A stretch of DNA of 64,000 bases from Pseudomonas paraversuta (GCF_904063065.1 NZ_CAJFCL010000004.1:310001-374000); one strand, 5' to 3'; shown: positions 18,798 to 28,862, numbered from the stretch's first letter. The notes: generated from the sequence alone by a model not told the origin. Numbers and translations are program-made.

Positions 18798-20736
18798 ATG
18801 ATTCTGGGCCTTGATGTTGTGCGGCCCATTCCCGCACCTCGGCATAGGGGTAGTTTTCCAATGCCGCAAACCCGGCAATCCCCCGGGCTTTCATTTTGGT
18901 AAACAACGGCACGCTGATCCCGCATAAAAACCGGGTCAGGCGTTCCGGCGGGGGATAACTTGCGGTGAATTCCTGATGCCTGTGGATAAAAGCAGCGCAC
19001 AGCGCTTCAAAGTTTTTATCCACAAGCGGCGCCAGCGCGGGGGGTTCAGGCAAGCGCGCGACCTGCCCGGCACACACCGAGCAATGCCCGCATTGTTGCG
19101 GTGCCTGCCCGTCACCGAAGTAGTGCGCCAGGCGATAGCTCAGGCAGGTGTCACTGGCGAACAATGCCAACATGGCGTGAATGCGCACAATCTCGCCACG
19201 CTCATGGGCTGTGAAGTACTCATGCAGCTCCAGGCTCAGCGCCTCGACGTCAAACTCTGTCAGCAACAGGCTGTAAACCTCGGTCATCTGTTTGCTTTCA
19301 AGCTCGATCCAGCCCTTTTCCTGGAAATAATCCAGCGCTTTGACCACCCGGTTACGGTCGGCCTGATGCTGGCTGTACAGGGTGTCGAAATTGACCGTGG
19401 CCCAGGTCCGGGCACGGCTGGAGGTCTGGATAATGGCCGAGACAAACTGCTGGCGCTCACCCTCGAATCTGGCCAGCAGTGCATCGGGCTCAATCAGGAA
19501 CTTGAAACGGTACTCGGCAAAATACGCATAGCGCGGAGCAATCAGGCCACGCAATTCCAGCTGCACCAGCAGGGTCTTGAGCGGAAGCTGGCGAATATTG
19601 CTCTGATCGGCCAAAGGCCCCAGCAAGAATTCCCACTGCCCTTCGGGGATGGCTGCACGCAGTTCTTCAAGCACACAGCGGATGCCCTGCAATTCGGGGG
19701 TGTCGCCGTACACAAAATTTTCCAGCACGTTGAGACTGTCACGATTGGCCAGAACCAGGCAGTCCGATGGCTGGCCATCACGCCCGGCGCGACCGATTTC
19801 CTGACTGTAGTTTTCGATCGACTTGGGCAAGTCGAAATGCACTACGTTGCGGATGTCGCTTTTATCGATGCCCATGCCAAAGGCGATGGTGGCCACGATG
19901 CAATTCAATTGCCCGCCCATGAACTGACGTTGAATGCCCTCGCGCTGATCGTGGGGCAAACCGGCGTGATAAGCGTTGGCGCTGATGCCGTTCTGGTTCA
20001 GATGCGCGGCGATCTGCTCCGCAGTCTTTTGCAGGGTGACGTAGACAATGCTCGGCTGGCCGCTGCGCTCGCCCATCCATTGCACCAGGCGCTGGCGCTT
20101 GGCGGCCCCGGTGACCGGCTCGACCCACAGGTTGAGGTTGGCGCGATAGAAACCGGTGGTGATCACATCCGCCTCGGCGATCGCGAATTTGCTCTGCATG
20201 TCGGCAATCACGTTGGGCGTGGCCGTTGCCGTGAGCAGCAAGGCTTGCGGGATGTTGAACTGACGCTGGTAGTCCGGCAGCTTCAAGTAGTCCGGGCGAA
20301 AGTTATGCCCCCACTCGGAGATACAGTGGGCCTCGTCCACAACCAGTAACGAAATCGGCACCTGCTGCAAAAAATTGCGAAAACGCTCGTTCTTCAGGCG
20401 CTCAACCGAAATCATCAGGATCTTCAATTCGCCCGCTTTGGCCCGGGCCATGACCGCACTGGCGTCATCACGGCTTTGCGCCGAATCAATGCTGGCGGCG
20501 GCAATGCCATGGCGCTGTAAAAACGCCAACTGGTCCTGCATCAGCGCCAGCAGCGGCGACACCACCAGCGTCAGGTGCGGCAGCAGCAAGGCCGGCAGCT
20601 GGTAGCACAGCGACTTGCCCGAGCCCGTCGGAAAAATCGCGGCCGCCGAACGCCCGGCCAGCACGGCACTGATCGCCGCCTCTTGCCCGTCACGAAACTG
20701 TGGATAACCGAAAACCTGTTCCAGGGTGTTGTGCAT
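18793..20736 (-). CDS. RecQ-family ATP-dependent DNA helicase, short form without HRDC
   Basis: Superfamily 2, 3'-5' DNA helicase of the RecQ type. Motif I GSGKSLCYQLPAL near 33-45, DEAHCISEWGHNFRPDY (DEAH box plus aromatic-rich loop) near 130-146, then the motif V/VI region GMGIDKSDIRNVVHFDLP and YSQEIGRAGRDGQPSDC. A zinc-binding C-terminal segment follows (CGHCSVC near 552-558). The C-terminus ends without an HRDC domain, giving 647 residues against roughly 700 or more for the main RecQ. I started at MHNTLEQVFGYPQFRDGQ, which has GGAG eight bases upstream. It could be a second RecQ paralogue, so I do not assign the symbol recQ firmly. Confidence 0.9.
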   Translation of the reverse strand: MHNTLEQVFGYPQFRDGQEAAISAVLAGRSAAAIFPTGSGKSLCYQLPALLLPHLTLVVSPLLALMQDQLAFLQRHGIAAASIDSAQSRDDASAVMARAKAGELKILMISVERLKNERFRNFLQQVPISLLVVDEAHCISEWGHNFRPDYLKLPDYQRQFNIPQALLLTATATPNVIADMQSKFAIAEADVITTGFYRANLNLWVEPVTGAAKRQRLVQWMGERSGQPSIVYVTLQKTAEQIAAHLNQNGISANAYHAGLPHDQREGIQRQFMGGQLNCIVATIAFGMGIDKSDIRNVVHFDLPKSIENYSQEIGRAGRDGQPSDCLVLANRDSLNVLENFVYGDTPELQGIRCVLEELRAAIPEGQWEFLLGPLADQSNIRQLPLKTLLVQLELRGLIAPRYAYFAEYRFKFLIEPDALLARFEGERQQFVSAIIQTSSRARTWATVNFDTLYSQHQADRNRVVKALDYFQEKGWIELESKQMTEVYSLLLTEFDVEALSLELHEYFTAHERGEIVRIHAMLALFASDTCLSYRLAHYFGDGQAPQQCGHCSVCAGQVARLPEPPALAPLVDKNFEALCAAFIHRHQEFTASYPPPERLTRFLCGISVPLFTKMKARGIAGFAALENYPYAEVREWAAQHQGPESL

Positions 20737-20951
20737 AACTGTCACTCCATTGACCGCTGCAAAGCGCAAAACTCTAACCCGAGCCGTGCAGTCGATCGAG
20801 AAAAGGCAGCAGGCTTGACGCCACAAATTGATACAGAGAAAACCTGCACGCCTGGACAAAACCACAGACATTAACACGCCTGACCCGACCTGCCGCACGC
20901 AGCGACACCACGGGTATTAACCATGGAATTTATCTACAAAAGGACCCACCC

Positions 20952-22034
20952 ATGCCTGAGGCGTTACCCCATCACCGGAATAAAGCATCGATTTCCATGC
21001 TGCAGCGCACCACTCTGCTCGTCCTGCCCGTGCTCCTTCTGAGCTGCGTCACACCAGCGCCCGCGCCGCCGGAACTGGACACAAGTGTCTTTGAAACAAC
21101 TGAATACCTCGCACAGAAAGCCCTGCCGGTGGTCAAGGCCTCGACGCTCTATGCCCGGGGCGGCACCGGCCAGAACGTCAAGGTTGCCTTGATTGACTCG
21201 GGCATGAACGACACCCTTTCCGAGTTCCGGGGGCGTATTGCCGACCCCGGCCATGACTTTGTGCGCAAGCAACCGGGCACCGTCGACATCAAGGGCCACG
21301 GGACACAAATGGCCGGCATTATCGCCGCCAACAAAGACGACAAAGGCATGCATGGCATTGCCTTCAACGCCCAACTGATCCCCATGCGCTTTGGCGACGA
21401 CAAGGAGCCGTTCTATTTCGACACTGAAATTGCCCGGGCGTGGCAACTCAGCCATGACAAGGGCGCACAAATCATCAGCAACTCATGGGCCAACCCGATT
21501 GAAGCCAACACCAATGAAGCCATTGTTTATGAACGCCTGATGGGCGACTCCCTGGCGGCTGCCAAAAAGCTGGTGGCGGACGGCGCCGTCTTGGTGTTTT
21601 CCACCGGTAATGAAGTCAAGCGCGAACCCCTCGCCGAACCGGGCCTGCCCGCGCTGTACCCCGAACTGGAACCCGGCTGGATTGCGGTCATGGCCCTCAA
21701 GAGCGACGGCACTGCCATCAACCAGAAATCCAACTACTGCGGTCTGGCAGCACGCTGGTGTATTGCAGTACCCGGGGGCGACAGCGGGGATGGCTTGCTC
21801 ACCACACGCGAGGACGGCAGCTATGGACCGACTATCGGAACCTCTCCTGCCGCGGCGCTGGTCAGCGGCGCCCTGGCAGCCCTGCAAAGCCGTTACCCGC
21901 AGATGACCCCGCAACAGTTGCGCGAGCGCTTGCTCAGCACGGCCAATCGCAGCGGCATCTATGCCAACAGCGAAGCTTACGGGCAAGGCTTGATGGATCT
22001 GGAGGCCGCTTCGCGCCCCGCCCCCGGCCAGTAA
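20952..22034 (+). CDS. Subtilisin-like (S8) serine protease lipoprotein
   Basis: Predicted secreted peptidase of family S8, probably anchored to the outer or inner membrane through a lipidated Cys. The lipobox LLSC ends at C32. The catalytic triad is visible: Asp82 in VALIDSGMND, His116 in DIKGHGTQMAG and Ser298 in GTSPAAALVSGAL, with Asn220 in FSTGNEV as oxyanion residue. Length is 360 residues. AAGGA seven bases before 20952 favours this ATG; a second ATG at 20997 would give a more standard signal peptide but lacks an RBS. No inhibitor, propeptide domain or secretion partner is encoded nearby. Substrate is unknown. Confidence 0.88.
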   Translation: MPEALPHHRNKASISMLQRTTLLVLPVLLLSCVTPAPAPPELDTSVFETTEYLAQKALPVVKASTLYARGGTGQNVKVALIDSGMNDTLSEFRGRIADPGHDFVRKQPGTVDIKGHGTQMAGIIAANKDDKGMHGIAFNAQLIPMRFGDDKEPFYFDTEIARAWQLSHDKGAQIISNSWANPIEANTNEAIVYERLMGDSLAAAKKLVADGAVLVFSTGNEVKREPLAEPGLPALYPELEPGWIAVMALKSDGTAINQKSNYCGLAARWCIAVPGGDSGDGLLTTREDGSYGPTIGTSPAAALVSGALAALQSRYPQMTPQQLRERLLSTANRSGIYANSEAYGQGLMDLEAASRPAPGQ

Positions 22035-22148
22035 AGTGAGGACGCCGGCCCACTGGCTAAAGACCCATGGGCCTGCGTACCGTCTTGAGGTATTTTGCTG
22101 CTCACCCAAAGCCGATCTCGCCCAAACTGCCATACGGAGACTGCCGCC

Positions 22149-22499
22149 ATGAAACTCGCCGCCGACCTGCCTGATAACCCGACCTTGCGCGAGCTGGTGC
22201 AACTGCTGCATGAAGAAATCGGCCTGCCGGAACACAAGACTGTCAGCCTGAAGACATCGATCAACCTTGACCTGGGCTGTAACGGCAGCGACGCCCTGCA
22301 TTTGATGGAAGTCCTCGAGGAGCACTTCGGTCTGGACCTGGCGGACTACGATGCCTACAGCTATTTCCAGCCGGCAGGCAACGATCCGCATTTCAAGCGC
22401 GATGCCAAGGGCCGGGGCAATAAAGTGCCCCTGACCATAGGCATGCTGTACGCGGCGATAAACAGCGGGCAGTGGGACACGCACACCCTGGAAGGCTAA
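22149..22499 (+). CDS. DUF1493-like small protein (acyl-carrier-like fold)
   Basis: Small soluble protein of 116 residues. The stretch INLDLGCNGSDALHLMEVLEEHFGLDLADYDAYSYF (about 37-72) resembles the DUF1493 family, whose pattern recalls helix II of acyl carrier proteins. The usual DSL phosphopantetheine site is replaced by NGSDAL, so prosthetic-group attachment is doubtful. ATG with GGAG nine bases upstream. It lies 114 bp after the S8 protease on the same strand and ends at a bidirectional terminator, so the two may share a transcript. No function can be stated. Confidence 0.7.
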   Translation: MKLAADLPDNPTLRELVQLLHEEIGLPEHKTVSLKTSINLDLGCNGSDALHLMEVLEEHFGLDLADYDAYSYFQPAGNDPHFKRDAKGRGNKVPLTIGMLYAAINSGQWDTHTLEG

Positions 22500-22510
22500 A
22501 TTCCAGGCAG

Positions 22511-22540
22511 AAAAAAGCCGCCCTTGCAGGCGGCTTTTTC
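22511..22540. terminator. Bidirectional rho-independent terminator
   Basis: AAAAAAGCCGCC-CTTGCA-GGCGGCTTTTT: an 8-bp GC-rich stem with A and T runs on both sides. It ends the DUF1493-like gene on the plus strand and pckA, whose stop is at 22566, on the minus strand. Confidence 0.92.
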
Positions 22541-22565
22541 GTGGATCAAACAGCTGACCGCAAGC

Positions 22566-24107
22566 TTACAGCTTAGGGCCGGCAGCCTTGATCGCGTCGC
22601 TGACGTCGAACTTCTTGAAGTTCTCTACGAACAGGCCGGCCAGGGCTTTGGCAGCTTCGTCGTAGGCAGCTTTGTCAGCCCAGGTGTTACGCGGGTTGAG
22701 CAGCTCGGTGTCAACGCCCGGTACGGTCAATGGCACGTCGAGGTTGATGGTGTCCAGGTGCTCGGTTTCTGCACCGATCAGAGCGCCGCTCTGGATCGCT
22801 GCAATCACGCCGCGGGTAGTCGGGATGTTGAAACGCTTGCCAACGCCGTAGCCGCCGCCGGTCCAGCCGGTGTTAACCAGGTAAACCTTGGAGCCGAAGC
22901 CACGGATGCGCTTGATCAGCAGCTCTGCGTATTCGCCAGCCGGACGCGGGAAGAACGGTGCGCCGAAGCAGGTGGAGAAAGTCGACTTGATGCCGCTGCC
23001 CGAACCCATTTCAGTCGAGCCCACCAGCGCGGTGTAGCCGGACAGGAAGTGGTAAGCCGCCTGCTCTTCGCTGAGGATCGAAACCGGAGGCAGTACGCCA
23101 GTCAGGTCGCAGGTCAGGAAGATCACAGCGTTTGGCTCGCCGCCCAGGTTCTTCTCGGAACGCTTGGCAACGTGCTCCAGCGGGTAGGCTGCGCGGCTGT
23201 TCTGGGTCAGGCTGACGTCGGCATAGTCAGGGTGCTTGGCGTCGTCGATGACAACGTTTTCCAGCACCGCACCGTGCTTGATGGCTTTCCAGATAACCGG
23301 CTCGTTCTTCTCGGACAGGTCGATGCACTTGGCATAGCAACCGCCTTCGATGTTGAACACCACGCCTTCGCCCCAGCCGTGTTCGTCGTCACCGATCAGG
23401 TAACGGCTTTCATCGGCGGACAGGGTGGTTTTACCGGTGCCGGACAGGCCGAAGAACAGAGTCACGTCGCCTGCTTCACCGATGTTGGCGGCGCAGTGCA
23501 TCGGCAGCACGTCGGCAGCCGGCAACAGGAAGTTCTGTACCGAGAACATGGCTTTCTTCATTTCACCGGCGTAACGCATACCGGCGATCAGCACTTTTTT
23601 CTGGGCGAAGTTGAGGATCACGCAACCGTCGGAGTTGGTGCCGTCACGCTCTGGCACGCATTCGAAGTTGGCCACATTGAGCACTTGCCATTCTTCACGA
23701 CCGGCCGGGTTGTACTGAGCCGGGTTGATGAACAGGCAACGACCGAACAGGTTCTGCCAGGCAGTCTGGGTGGTCATCTTCACGGCCAGGTAGTGGTCTT
23801 CGGAAGCACCTACATGAACGTGGGAAACGAAGTGTTCCTGCGCATTGTTGAACGCCTCGACGCGGTCCCACAGAGCATCGAACTTGTCAGCCGGGAACTT
23901 GCGGTTGATCGCGCCCCAGGCAATGGCAGCCTGAGTAGTAGGCTCTTCAACAATGAAGCGGTCAGCTGGCGAACGGCCTGTACGGTGGCCTGTTTTAACT
24001 ACCAGTGCGCCATTGTCGGCAAGCTCGCCTTCACCACGGCTCAGGGCTTCTTTGACCAGATCGTCGATGCTCAGATCGGTGTACACGGCGTTATTAGCTT
24101 GCGTCAT
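22566..24107 (-). CDS. pckA: Phosphoenolpyruvate carboxykinase (ATP)
   Basis: Gluconeogenic enzyme: oxaloacetate plus ATP gives PEP, CO2 and ADP; cytoplasmic. 513 residues, the family norm. The kinase-1a P-loop [13 protein letters not shown] is near 218-230, the metal site [23 protein letters not shown] near 247-269, and RSPADRF near 47 is the PEP/oxaloacetate-binding Arg region. Single gene bounded by a bidirectional terminator on one side and the hslO terminator hairpin on the other. Very confident. Confidence 0.98.
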   Translation of the reverse strand: MTQANNAVYTDLSIDDLVKEALSRGEGELADNGALVVKTGHRTGRSPADRFIVEEPTTQAAIAWGAINRKFPADKFDALWDRVEAFNNAQEHFVSHVHVGASEDHYLAVKMTTQTAWQNLFGRCLFINPAQYNPAGREEWQVLNVANFECVPERDGTNSDGCVILNFAQKKVLIAGMRYAGEMKKAMFSVQNFLLPAADVLPMHCAANIGEAGDVTLFFGLSGTGKTTLSADESRYLIGDDEHGWGEGVVFNIEGGCYAKCIDLSEKNEPVIWKAIKHGAVLENVVIDDAKHPDYADVSLTQNSRAAYPLEHVAKRSEKNLGGEPNAVIFLTCDLTGVLPPVSILSEEQAAYHFLSGYTALVGSTEMGSGSGIKSTFSTCFGAPFFPRPAGEYAELLIKRIRGFGSKVYLVNTGWTGGGYGVGKRFNIPTTRGVIAAIQSGALIGAETEHLDTINLDVPLTVPGVDTELLNPRNTWADKAAYDEAAKALAGLFVENFKKFDVSDAIKAAGPKL

Positions 24108-24212
24108 GAGGTTCCCCGTCGGCCATTGGCCGAGTGCGCCAAACGTTTTGTAGTAGAAAAGTTTGCACTACTACCGCGAAAAAAGTGGGGCGGATTATGC
24201 CAGAAATGCCCA

Positions 24213-24265
24213 AAAAAAGTAGGGCCCACCTGTCAGAACCGCGCAAGAACGGGGTTTGACAGGTG
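24213..24265 (-). terminator. Putative terminator after hslO
   Basis: CACCTGTCA...TGACAGGTG inverted arms (24227-24235 and 24257-24265) with additional AACC/GGTT pairing. On the minus strand the hairpin is followed after a GGCCCTAC gap by seven T. It lies 22 bases beyond the hslO stop. The displaced T-run lowers confidence. Confidence 0.5.
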
Positions 24266-24286
24266 TTTCACCTGGGCTGAAACGTT

Positions 24287-25189
24287 TTAGTGATGAGTGT
24301 CGGAAGGCGACTTTACACCGGCACCGGAGAACAATTGGTCCACATCGGCAGCATCGAACAGGTAGCGCTCATTGCAGAACTGGCAGTCGATTTCGATATG
24401 GCCGCCATGTTCGGTGACCAGATTCTGCGCATCTTCAAGACCCAGGCTGGTCAATGCAGTGCCCGAGCGCTCACGGGAGCAGCTGCATTTGAAAACAACG
24501 GTTTCGTCGTCAAACAGGCGCACGGTTTCTTCGTGGTACAGGCGATGCAGGATGGTTTCGTTGTCCAGACTCAACAATTCTTCAGCCTTGAGGGTATCGC
24601 CCAGCGCCAGCAATGTGTTCCAGCTGTCTACGCGCTCATCTTCATCTTTGGTTTTGTCGGCCGGCAGTTGCTGCAGGAACATGCCGCGGGCACGTTTGCC
24701 ATCCGCGACCAGCCAGAAGCGGGTCGGCACTTGCTCGGACATGACAAAGTAGTTGGTGAAACAATCCGCCAGGGTTTCGCCGTTCAGATCCACAATGCCC
24801 TGGTAACGCTTGCCAACGGTCGGATCGATAGTAATGGCCAGTACGCCGTTGGGCAGCAGGTCTGCAAGGGTCGCATCCGGGGCAATCCGCTCGGCGTCGA
24901 AACGGGCAATACCGCGAATTTCACGGTCGCTGGTGCACTCGATCATCAGCAGCGGTACCGGACCTTCAGAGCGCGCCTGCAGGCTCAGAAGACCATCGAT
25001 TTTCTGGTTGCCCACCAGCAACGCAGCCGCTGCCATCAGCTCACCCAGCAACTGCTGGACCGGCAGCGGATAATTATGTTTGGCCAGCACTTCAGCGTAA
25101 CTGTGCTCCAGCGAAGCCAGCTCGCCGCGGGCATCACAGGTGTCGAACATGAAGCGTTGGGTGGCATCGGTTTTGTTTAAGTCGGACAT
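24287..25189 (-). CDS. hslO: Hsp33 redox-regulated chaperonin
   Basis: Cytoplasmic holdase chaperone activated by oxidation. The C-terminal redox switch has the four zinc-binding cysteines: CxC in FKCSCSRER near 234 and CxxC in [10 protein letters not shown] near 267-270. On oxidative stress these release zinc and form disulfides, exposing substrate-binding surface. 300 residues, slightly longer than the Escherichia protein. Single gene on the minus strand between pckA and hslR, with 208 bp to hslR. Confidence 0.96.
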   Translation of the reverse strand: MSDLNKTDATQRFMFDTCDARGELASLEHSYAEVLAKHNYPLPVQQLLGELMAAAALLVGNQKIDGLLSLQARSEGPVPLLMIECTSDREIRGIARFDAERIAPDATLADLLPNGVLAITIDPTVGKRYQGIVDLNGETLADCFTNYFVMSEQVPTRFWLVADGKRARGMFLQQLPADKTKDEDERVDSWNTLLALGDTLKAEELLSLDNETILHRLYHEETVRLFDDETVVFKCSCSRERSGTALTSLGLEDAQNLVTEHGGHIEIDCQFCNERYLFDAADVDQLFSGAGVKSPSDTHH

Positions 25190-25352
25190 AGGAATAAGAT
25201 TCTAAAAGTGGTTACTAAATGTGTTCGAGCCTGTAAACAGACTGCAGATATTAAGGCTAATAGCCCTATATGGCGTCACACATGAATGGTTACAAGCCCC
25301 CGGCTAGCCAGACACGACGCACGGTCGGTGAGCCATTGACGGCCAGGCAGCC

Positions 25353-25378
25353 CTTGGGGGAGCCAGGCTCCCACAAGG
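25353..25378. repeat. Family B-like palindrome downstream of hslR
   Basis: CCTTGGGGGAGCC and GGCTCCCACAAGG arms form a hairpin 20 bases after the hslR stop. It looks like a decayed family B REP half with its palindromic partner and may act as a transcript end. Confidence 0.5.
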
Positions 25379-25397
25379 ATTGATATAGGGCACAGAG

Positions 25398-25805
25398 CTA
25401 ATCCGCGGCGCCAGAATCATGAAACTGATGCAACTGGCGGCGTTGTTTCTTGGTTGGTTTACCATCGCTGATAATGCCCATCGCCCCCGATTTTCGCATC
25501 GCTGCCAGGCTTTCGCGCTTGGCAATGCTCTGCCCGGTTTCGGCGTACAGCAGTTGCGCTTCAGGAGCGCCGCGGCGCACCACCGACAAGGCTTTGACCT
25601 CTACAGTACGCTCTTCGAGCCCTACACGGATTTGCAGCTCGTCGCCAATCCGTGGCTCTTTGCTCGGTTTGCAGCGCTCACCACGGCAGTGCACCTTGCC
25701 GCTCTCAATGGCGGTCTTGGCCAATGCACGGGTCTTGTAAAAACGTGCAGCCCATAGCCACTTGTCCAGACGGACCTTGTCGTCCTCTTCCTGTTTCTGC
25801 GCCAT
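25398..25805 (-). CDS. hslR: Ribosome-associated heat shock protein Hsp15 (S4 domain)
   Basis: Small RNA-binding protein (135 residues) that recognises 50S subunits carrying peptidyl-tRNA and helps rescue stalled complexes. The S4 domain opens with VRLDKWLWAARFYKTRALAKTAIESGKVHC at about 12-41. The tail is Lys/Arg/Gln-rich (GKPTKKQRRQLHQF), as usual. I chose the second in-frame ATG (MAQKQEEDDK), with AAGGGG about six bases upstream. It is divergent from rimB-rimK. Confidence 0.94.
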   Translation of the reverse strand: MAQKQEEDDKVRLDKWLWAARFYKTRALAKTAIESGKVHCRGERCKPSKEPRIGDELQIRVGLEERTVEVKALSVVRRGAPEAQLLYAETGQSIAKRESLAAMRKSGAMGIISDGKPTKKQRRQLHQFHDSGAAD

Positions 25806-26061
25806 TGGAACCCCCTTCACCAGATATTCGGAACTGTACTACGTCTTTTGATGATCCAAAGAAGGAACCCGCTCGATAGAATTCCGTCTGCTGCAATACC
25901 TGTGCTGAAAACACAGCACAGCGTACGCGCAGATAACTGTCGCCATTTACCGGATATTCTGCGTGAATACCGACTTTATGCTTTCGAATCGGCGTTCGCC
26001 GATTGTTTTACCTGCAGGGTCTGCCCTGCGGCCTGGATACGTTAATCGCCGGTTACTTATA

Positions 26062-26544
26062 TTGAAGACTTTTGACCATTTGACCGTTGTCGGTCTGCGC
26101 GAGTGGGTGGCGCTTCCCGATCTGGGAGTCGCGGGCCTGCGGGCGAAAATCGACACCGGTGCCAGTACCTCCAGCCTGCACGCCACTGAAATCGAGCCGT
26201 TTGTGCGTGATGGTGTCGAGTGGGTACGTTTCAATGCCCATTTGGGAACGCTGGTACAACTACGCCACCGCCGGTGCGAAGCGCCGCTGGTGGCGATAAA
26301 AACCATTAAAAGCTCCAACGGCCATACCCAGGTGCGTTATGTGATCCGCACCGGTCTGGCACTGGGTGATCGGGTGTGGTCGGTGGAGTTCACCCTCGCC
26401 TGCCGCAAATCCATGCGTTACCGCTTGCTGCTGGGCTCAAAAGCGCTGATCGACGGCCAGTTGGTGGTCAATCCAGAGCTTAAATACGTACAAGACAAGC
26501 CGGTGTTTCCGGTCACTACTACCTCTGCCACAGGTGTTGCATGA
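26062..26544 (+). CDS. rimB: RimB-type retropepsin-like aspartic protease, probable TTG start
   Basis: Protein of the putative ATP-dependent zinc protease family (PF05618), now seen as retropepsin-like. The diagnostic DTGAS active-site motif is in [15 protein letters not shown] near 27-41. In P. fluorescens rimB lies in an operon with rimK and modulates RimK-driven glutamate ligation to ribosomal protein RpsF. The conserved family sequence begins [19 protein letters not shown], which requires a TTG at 26062; the frame is open to an ATG at 25963, so a longer product cannot be excluded. It overlaps rimK by 4 bp (ATGA). Family is firm, start is uncertain. Confidence 0.85.
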   Translation: MKTFDHLTVVGLREWVALPDLGVAGLRAKIDTGASTSSLHATEIEPFVRDGVEWVRFNAHLGTLVQLRHRRCEAPLVAIKTIKSSNGHTQVRYVIRTGLALGDRVWSVEFTLACRKSMRYRLLLGSKALIDGQLVVNPELKYVQDKPVFPVTTTSATGVA

Positions 26545-27446
26545 AGATCGCTGTGCTGTCGCGTAACCCGCGTCTGTATTCCACTCGTCGTCTGGTTGAA
26601 GCCGGTATCGCACGAGGCCATGAAATGGTAGTGATCGATACCCTGCGCGCCTATATGAACATTGCCAGTCATAAGCCGCAGATCCATTACCGCGGCAAGC
26701 CGCTGGAAGGCTTTGATGCGGTGATCCCGCGCATTGGTGCGTCAGTCACGTTTTATGGCTGCGCGGTATTGCGCCAGTTCGAAATGATGGGGGTTTTCCC
26801 GCTCAACGAATCGGTGGCAATCGCCCGCTCGCGAGACAAGTTGCGCTCGCTGCAACTGTTGTCGCGCCGCGGCCTGGGCTTGCCCGTGACAGGCTTTGCC
26901 CACTCGCCGGATGATATTCCGGACCTGATCGAGATGGTCAATGGTGCACCGCTGGTGATCAAGGTACTGGAAGGCACCCAGGGTATCGGCGTGGTGTTGT
27001 GTGAAACCGCCACCGCGGCCGAGTCTGTGATCGAGGCTTTCATGGGCCTCAAACAGAACATCATGGTGCAGGAGTACATCAAGGAAGCCGGCGGTGCGGA
27101 TATCCGCTGCTTCGTGGTGGGTGACAAGGTGATTGCGGCCATGAAGCGCCAGGCCAAGCCCGGTGAATTCCGCTCCAACCTGCACCGCGGAGGCAGTGCC
27201 AGCCTGATCAAGATCACCCCGCAAGAACGCATGACCGCCATTCGTGCGGCCAAGGTCATGGGGTTGAGTGTGGCCGGGGTCGATATCCTGCGCTCCAACC
27301 ACGGCCCGCTGGTGCTGGAGGTGAATTCCTCGCCCGGGCTGGAGGGGATCGAAACCACCACCGGCAAGGATGTGGCCGGGCTTATCATTGAGCATCTGGA
27401 AAAAAACAGCACGCCGCACATGACCCGGACCAAAGGGAAAGGTTGA
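26541..27446 (+). CDS. rimK: Ribosomal protein S6 glutamate ligase RimK
   Basis: ATP-grasp ligase that adds glutamate residues to the C-terminus of ribosomal protein S6, altering ribosome behaviour and, in fluorescent pseudomonads, the proteome of colonising cells. 301 residues. Landmarks: [21 protein letters not shown] at the N-terminus, [16 protein letters not shown] near 59-74, ATP-binding lysine region [17 protein letters not shown] near 136-152, and the metal-binding [15 protein letters not shown] near 256-270. Translationally coupled to rimB. Confidence 0.96.
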   Translation: MKIAVLSRNPRLYSTRRLVEAGIARGHEMVVIDTLRAYMNIASHKPQIHYRGKPLEGFDAVIPRIGASVTFYGCAVLRQFEMMGVFPLNESVAIARSRDKLRSLQLLSRRGLGLPVTGFAHSPDDIPDLIEMVNGAPLVIKVLEGTQGIGVVLCETATAAESVIEAFMGLKQNIMVQEYIKEAGGADIRCFVVGDKVIAAMKRQAKPGEFRSNLHRGGSASLIKITPQERMTAIRAAKVMGLSVAGVDILRSNHGPLVLEVNSSPGLEGIETTTGKDVAGLIIEHLEKNSTPHMTRTKGKG

Positions 27447-27467
27447 AAGCAGCCACCCCTGACAACT

Positions 27468-27515
27468 CTGCAGGAGCGAGCTTGCTCGCGAGCGGTTAGA
27501 AGCTCGCTCCTGCAG
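27468..27515. repeat. REP doublet, family A, after rimK
   Basis: CTGCAGGAGCGAGCTTGCTCGCGAGC and inverse AGCTCGCTCCTGCAG arms, 21 bases after the rimK stop and 14 bases before the envZ stop, i.e. between convergent genes. Confidence 0.85.
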
Positions 27516-27529
27516 ACAGGTCGAAGGCT

Positions 27530-28843
27530 TTAAACCGCCCCTCTGGGCAACATCAGGCCCAGCGGCAATCGCACCCGGGCCTCAAGGCCTCCGCCGGCAC
27601 GGTTACGCAGTTCAACATTGCCGCCGTGCATGGAGGCGATGCGCTTGACGATGGCAAGGCCCAAACCTGTCCCCTTGCCGCCACGCGCACGGTCACCGCG
27701 GATAAACGGATTGAAGATGTCTTCAAGCTCTGAAGGGTCGATGCCCGCCCCCCGGTCCATCACACTCAGCACCACATACGGCGCACTGGTGTCGCCGGAG
27801 ACGTAGGCGGCCACTTCCACGTTATCCCCCGCATGGTGCAAGGCATTGCCGATCAGGTTATTGAGCAAGCGCTTCATCGAGACCCGACGCAGCGCAAACG
27901 GCTGAATCGGCTGCAGGCGCAAACTCACTTGATGTTCGTTCTGGTTGTAAGGCGCCACGACTTCGCGAATCAGTTCACACAAATCGACCTCTTCGACCGG
28001 CTCATCGCGCCCGTCACGGATAAAGGCCAGGAACTGATCAAGAATCGCGTCCATATCTTCAATGTCGCGCACCATGTCGTCGGACAGGTCGCTGTGGTTG
28101 CCCATCAGCTCCAGAGACAGGCGCAAGCGGGTCAAAGGCGTTCGCAGGTCGTGGGACACCCCGGCGAGCATCAGCTCGCGTTCACGGCCAGCCTGTTCCA
28201 CATCTTCTGCCATTTGATTGAAGGCGCTGTACACCTCGGTCATTTCGCTCGGTGTATCACTGATCGGCAGCCGTACACTGCGCCCCTGCCCCAGTTGCCG
28301 GGCGGCATAAACCAGACGCTTGAGCGGCTGGTTGAGCTGACTGACGAATATCCATGCCGACGCCGTCGATAGCAGGCCGATGGCCAGGAACCAGCCCAGC
28401 ACACTCCAGATTTTCTGTCCGCGTAACGGATGCGGGTACAGCGGCACTTTCAGCCAGCCATCGCCAAGGCTCGGGGCACGTACCCACAGCGCGGGCGGCG
28501 CATGCATGCGCAAGCGAACTTCGGTATCGGCACCCAGCTCTGCCTGCATCTGGCGCTCATAAATCTCACTGTACGGCCAGTGCTGCTCGCCTTCAGGTAC
28601 GCCACCGCCGACCACCCGGATCAAACCGGCCGCATCGGCAATTTTTTCGCGATTTTCTTCATCGGCAGCCCAATAAGCGCGCAGGGTCAAAGCCACGCCA
28701 TGGCTGTACTGGCGGTCGACCAGCATGTCTTCGTTCATCAGCAGATAAACCAGGGTCAGGGCCTTGGAGAACAGTACGACAATGAGGACCAGCCACAGGG
28801 TGCGGGAGAAAAAACTTTGGGGGAACCACAGAGGGGTTTTCAT
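27530..28843 (-). CDS. envZ: EnvZ/AmgS-type sensor histidine kinase
   Basis: Inner-membrane sensor kinase pairing with OmpR. Transmembrane helix 1 is at about 13-30 (LWLVLIVVLFSKALTLVYLL), a periplasmic sensor region follows, and a second helix (SVLGWFLAIGLLSTASAWIFV) is near 150-170. HAMP follows, then the phospho-accepting His in LAGVSHDLRTPLTRLRLSLELM near 227-248 and the HATPase boxes NLIGNALHHAG, DRGAGIDPSELEDIF and GKGTGLGLAIVKRI. About 437 residues. In Pseudomonas the orthologous pair is also called AmgRS and governs envelope stress and aminoglycoside tolerance. A REP separates it from ompR. The start has only a weak RBS. Confidence 0.94.
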   Translation of the reverse strand: MKTPLWFPQSFFSRTLWLVLIVVLFSKALTLVYLLMNEDMLVDRQYSHGVALTLRAYWAADEENREKIADAAGLIRVVGGGVPEGEQHWPYSEIYERQMQAELGADTEVRLRMHAPPALWVRAPSLGDGWLKVPLYPHPLRGQKIWSVLGWFLAIGLLSTASAWIFVSQLNQPLKRLVYAARQLGQGRSVRLPISDTPSEMTEVYSAFNQMAEDVEQAGRERELMLAGVSHDLRTPLTRLRLSLELMGNHSDLSDDMVRDIEDMDAILDQFLAFIRDGRDEPVEEVDLCELIREVVAPYNQNEHQVSLRLQPIQPFALRRVSMKRLLNNLIGNALHHAGDNVEVAAYVSGDTSAPYVVLSVMDRGAGIDPSELEDIFNPFIRGDRARGGKGTGLGLAIVKRIASMHGGNVELRNRAGGGLEARVRLPLGLMLPRGAV

Positions 28844-28862
28844 AGACAGCCGTCTTAACACT

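Noticed and set aside
22524..24290. Plus-strand open frame of 588 codons
   Set aside because: Antisense shadow of pckA, caused by high GC at third positions; no recognisable domain or RBS.
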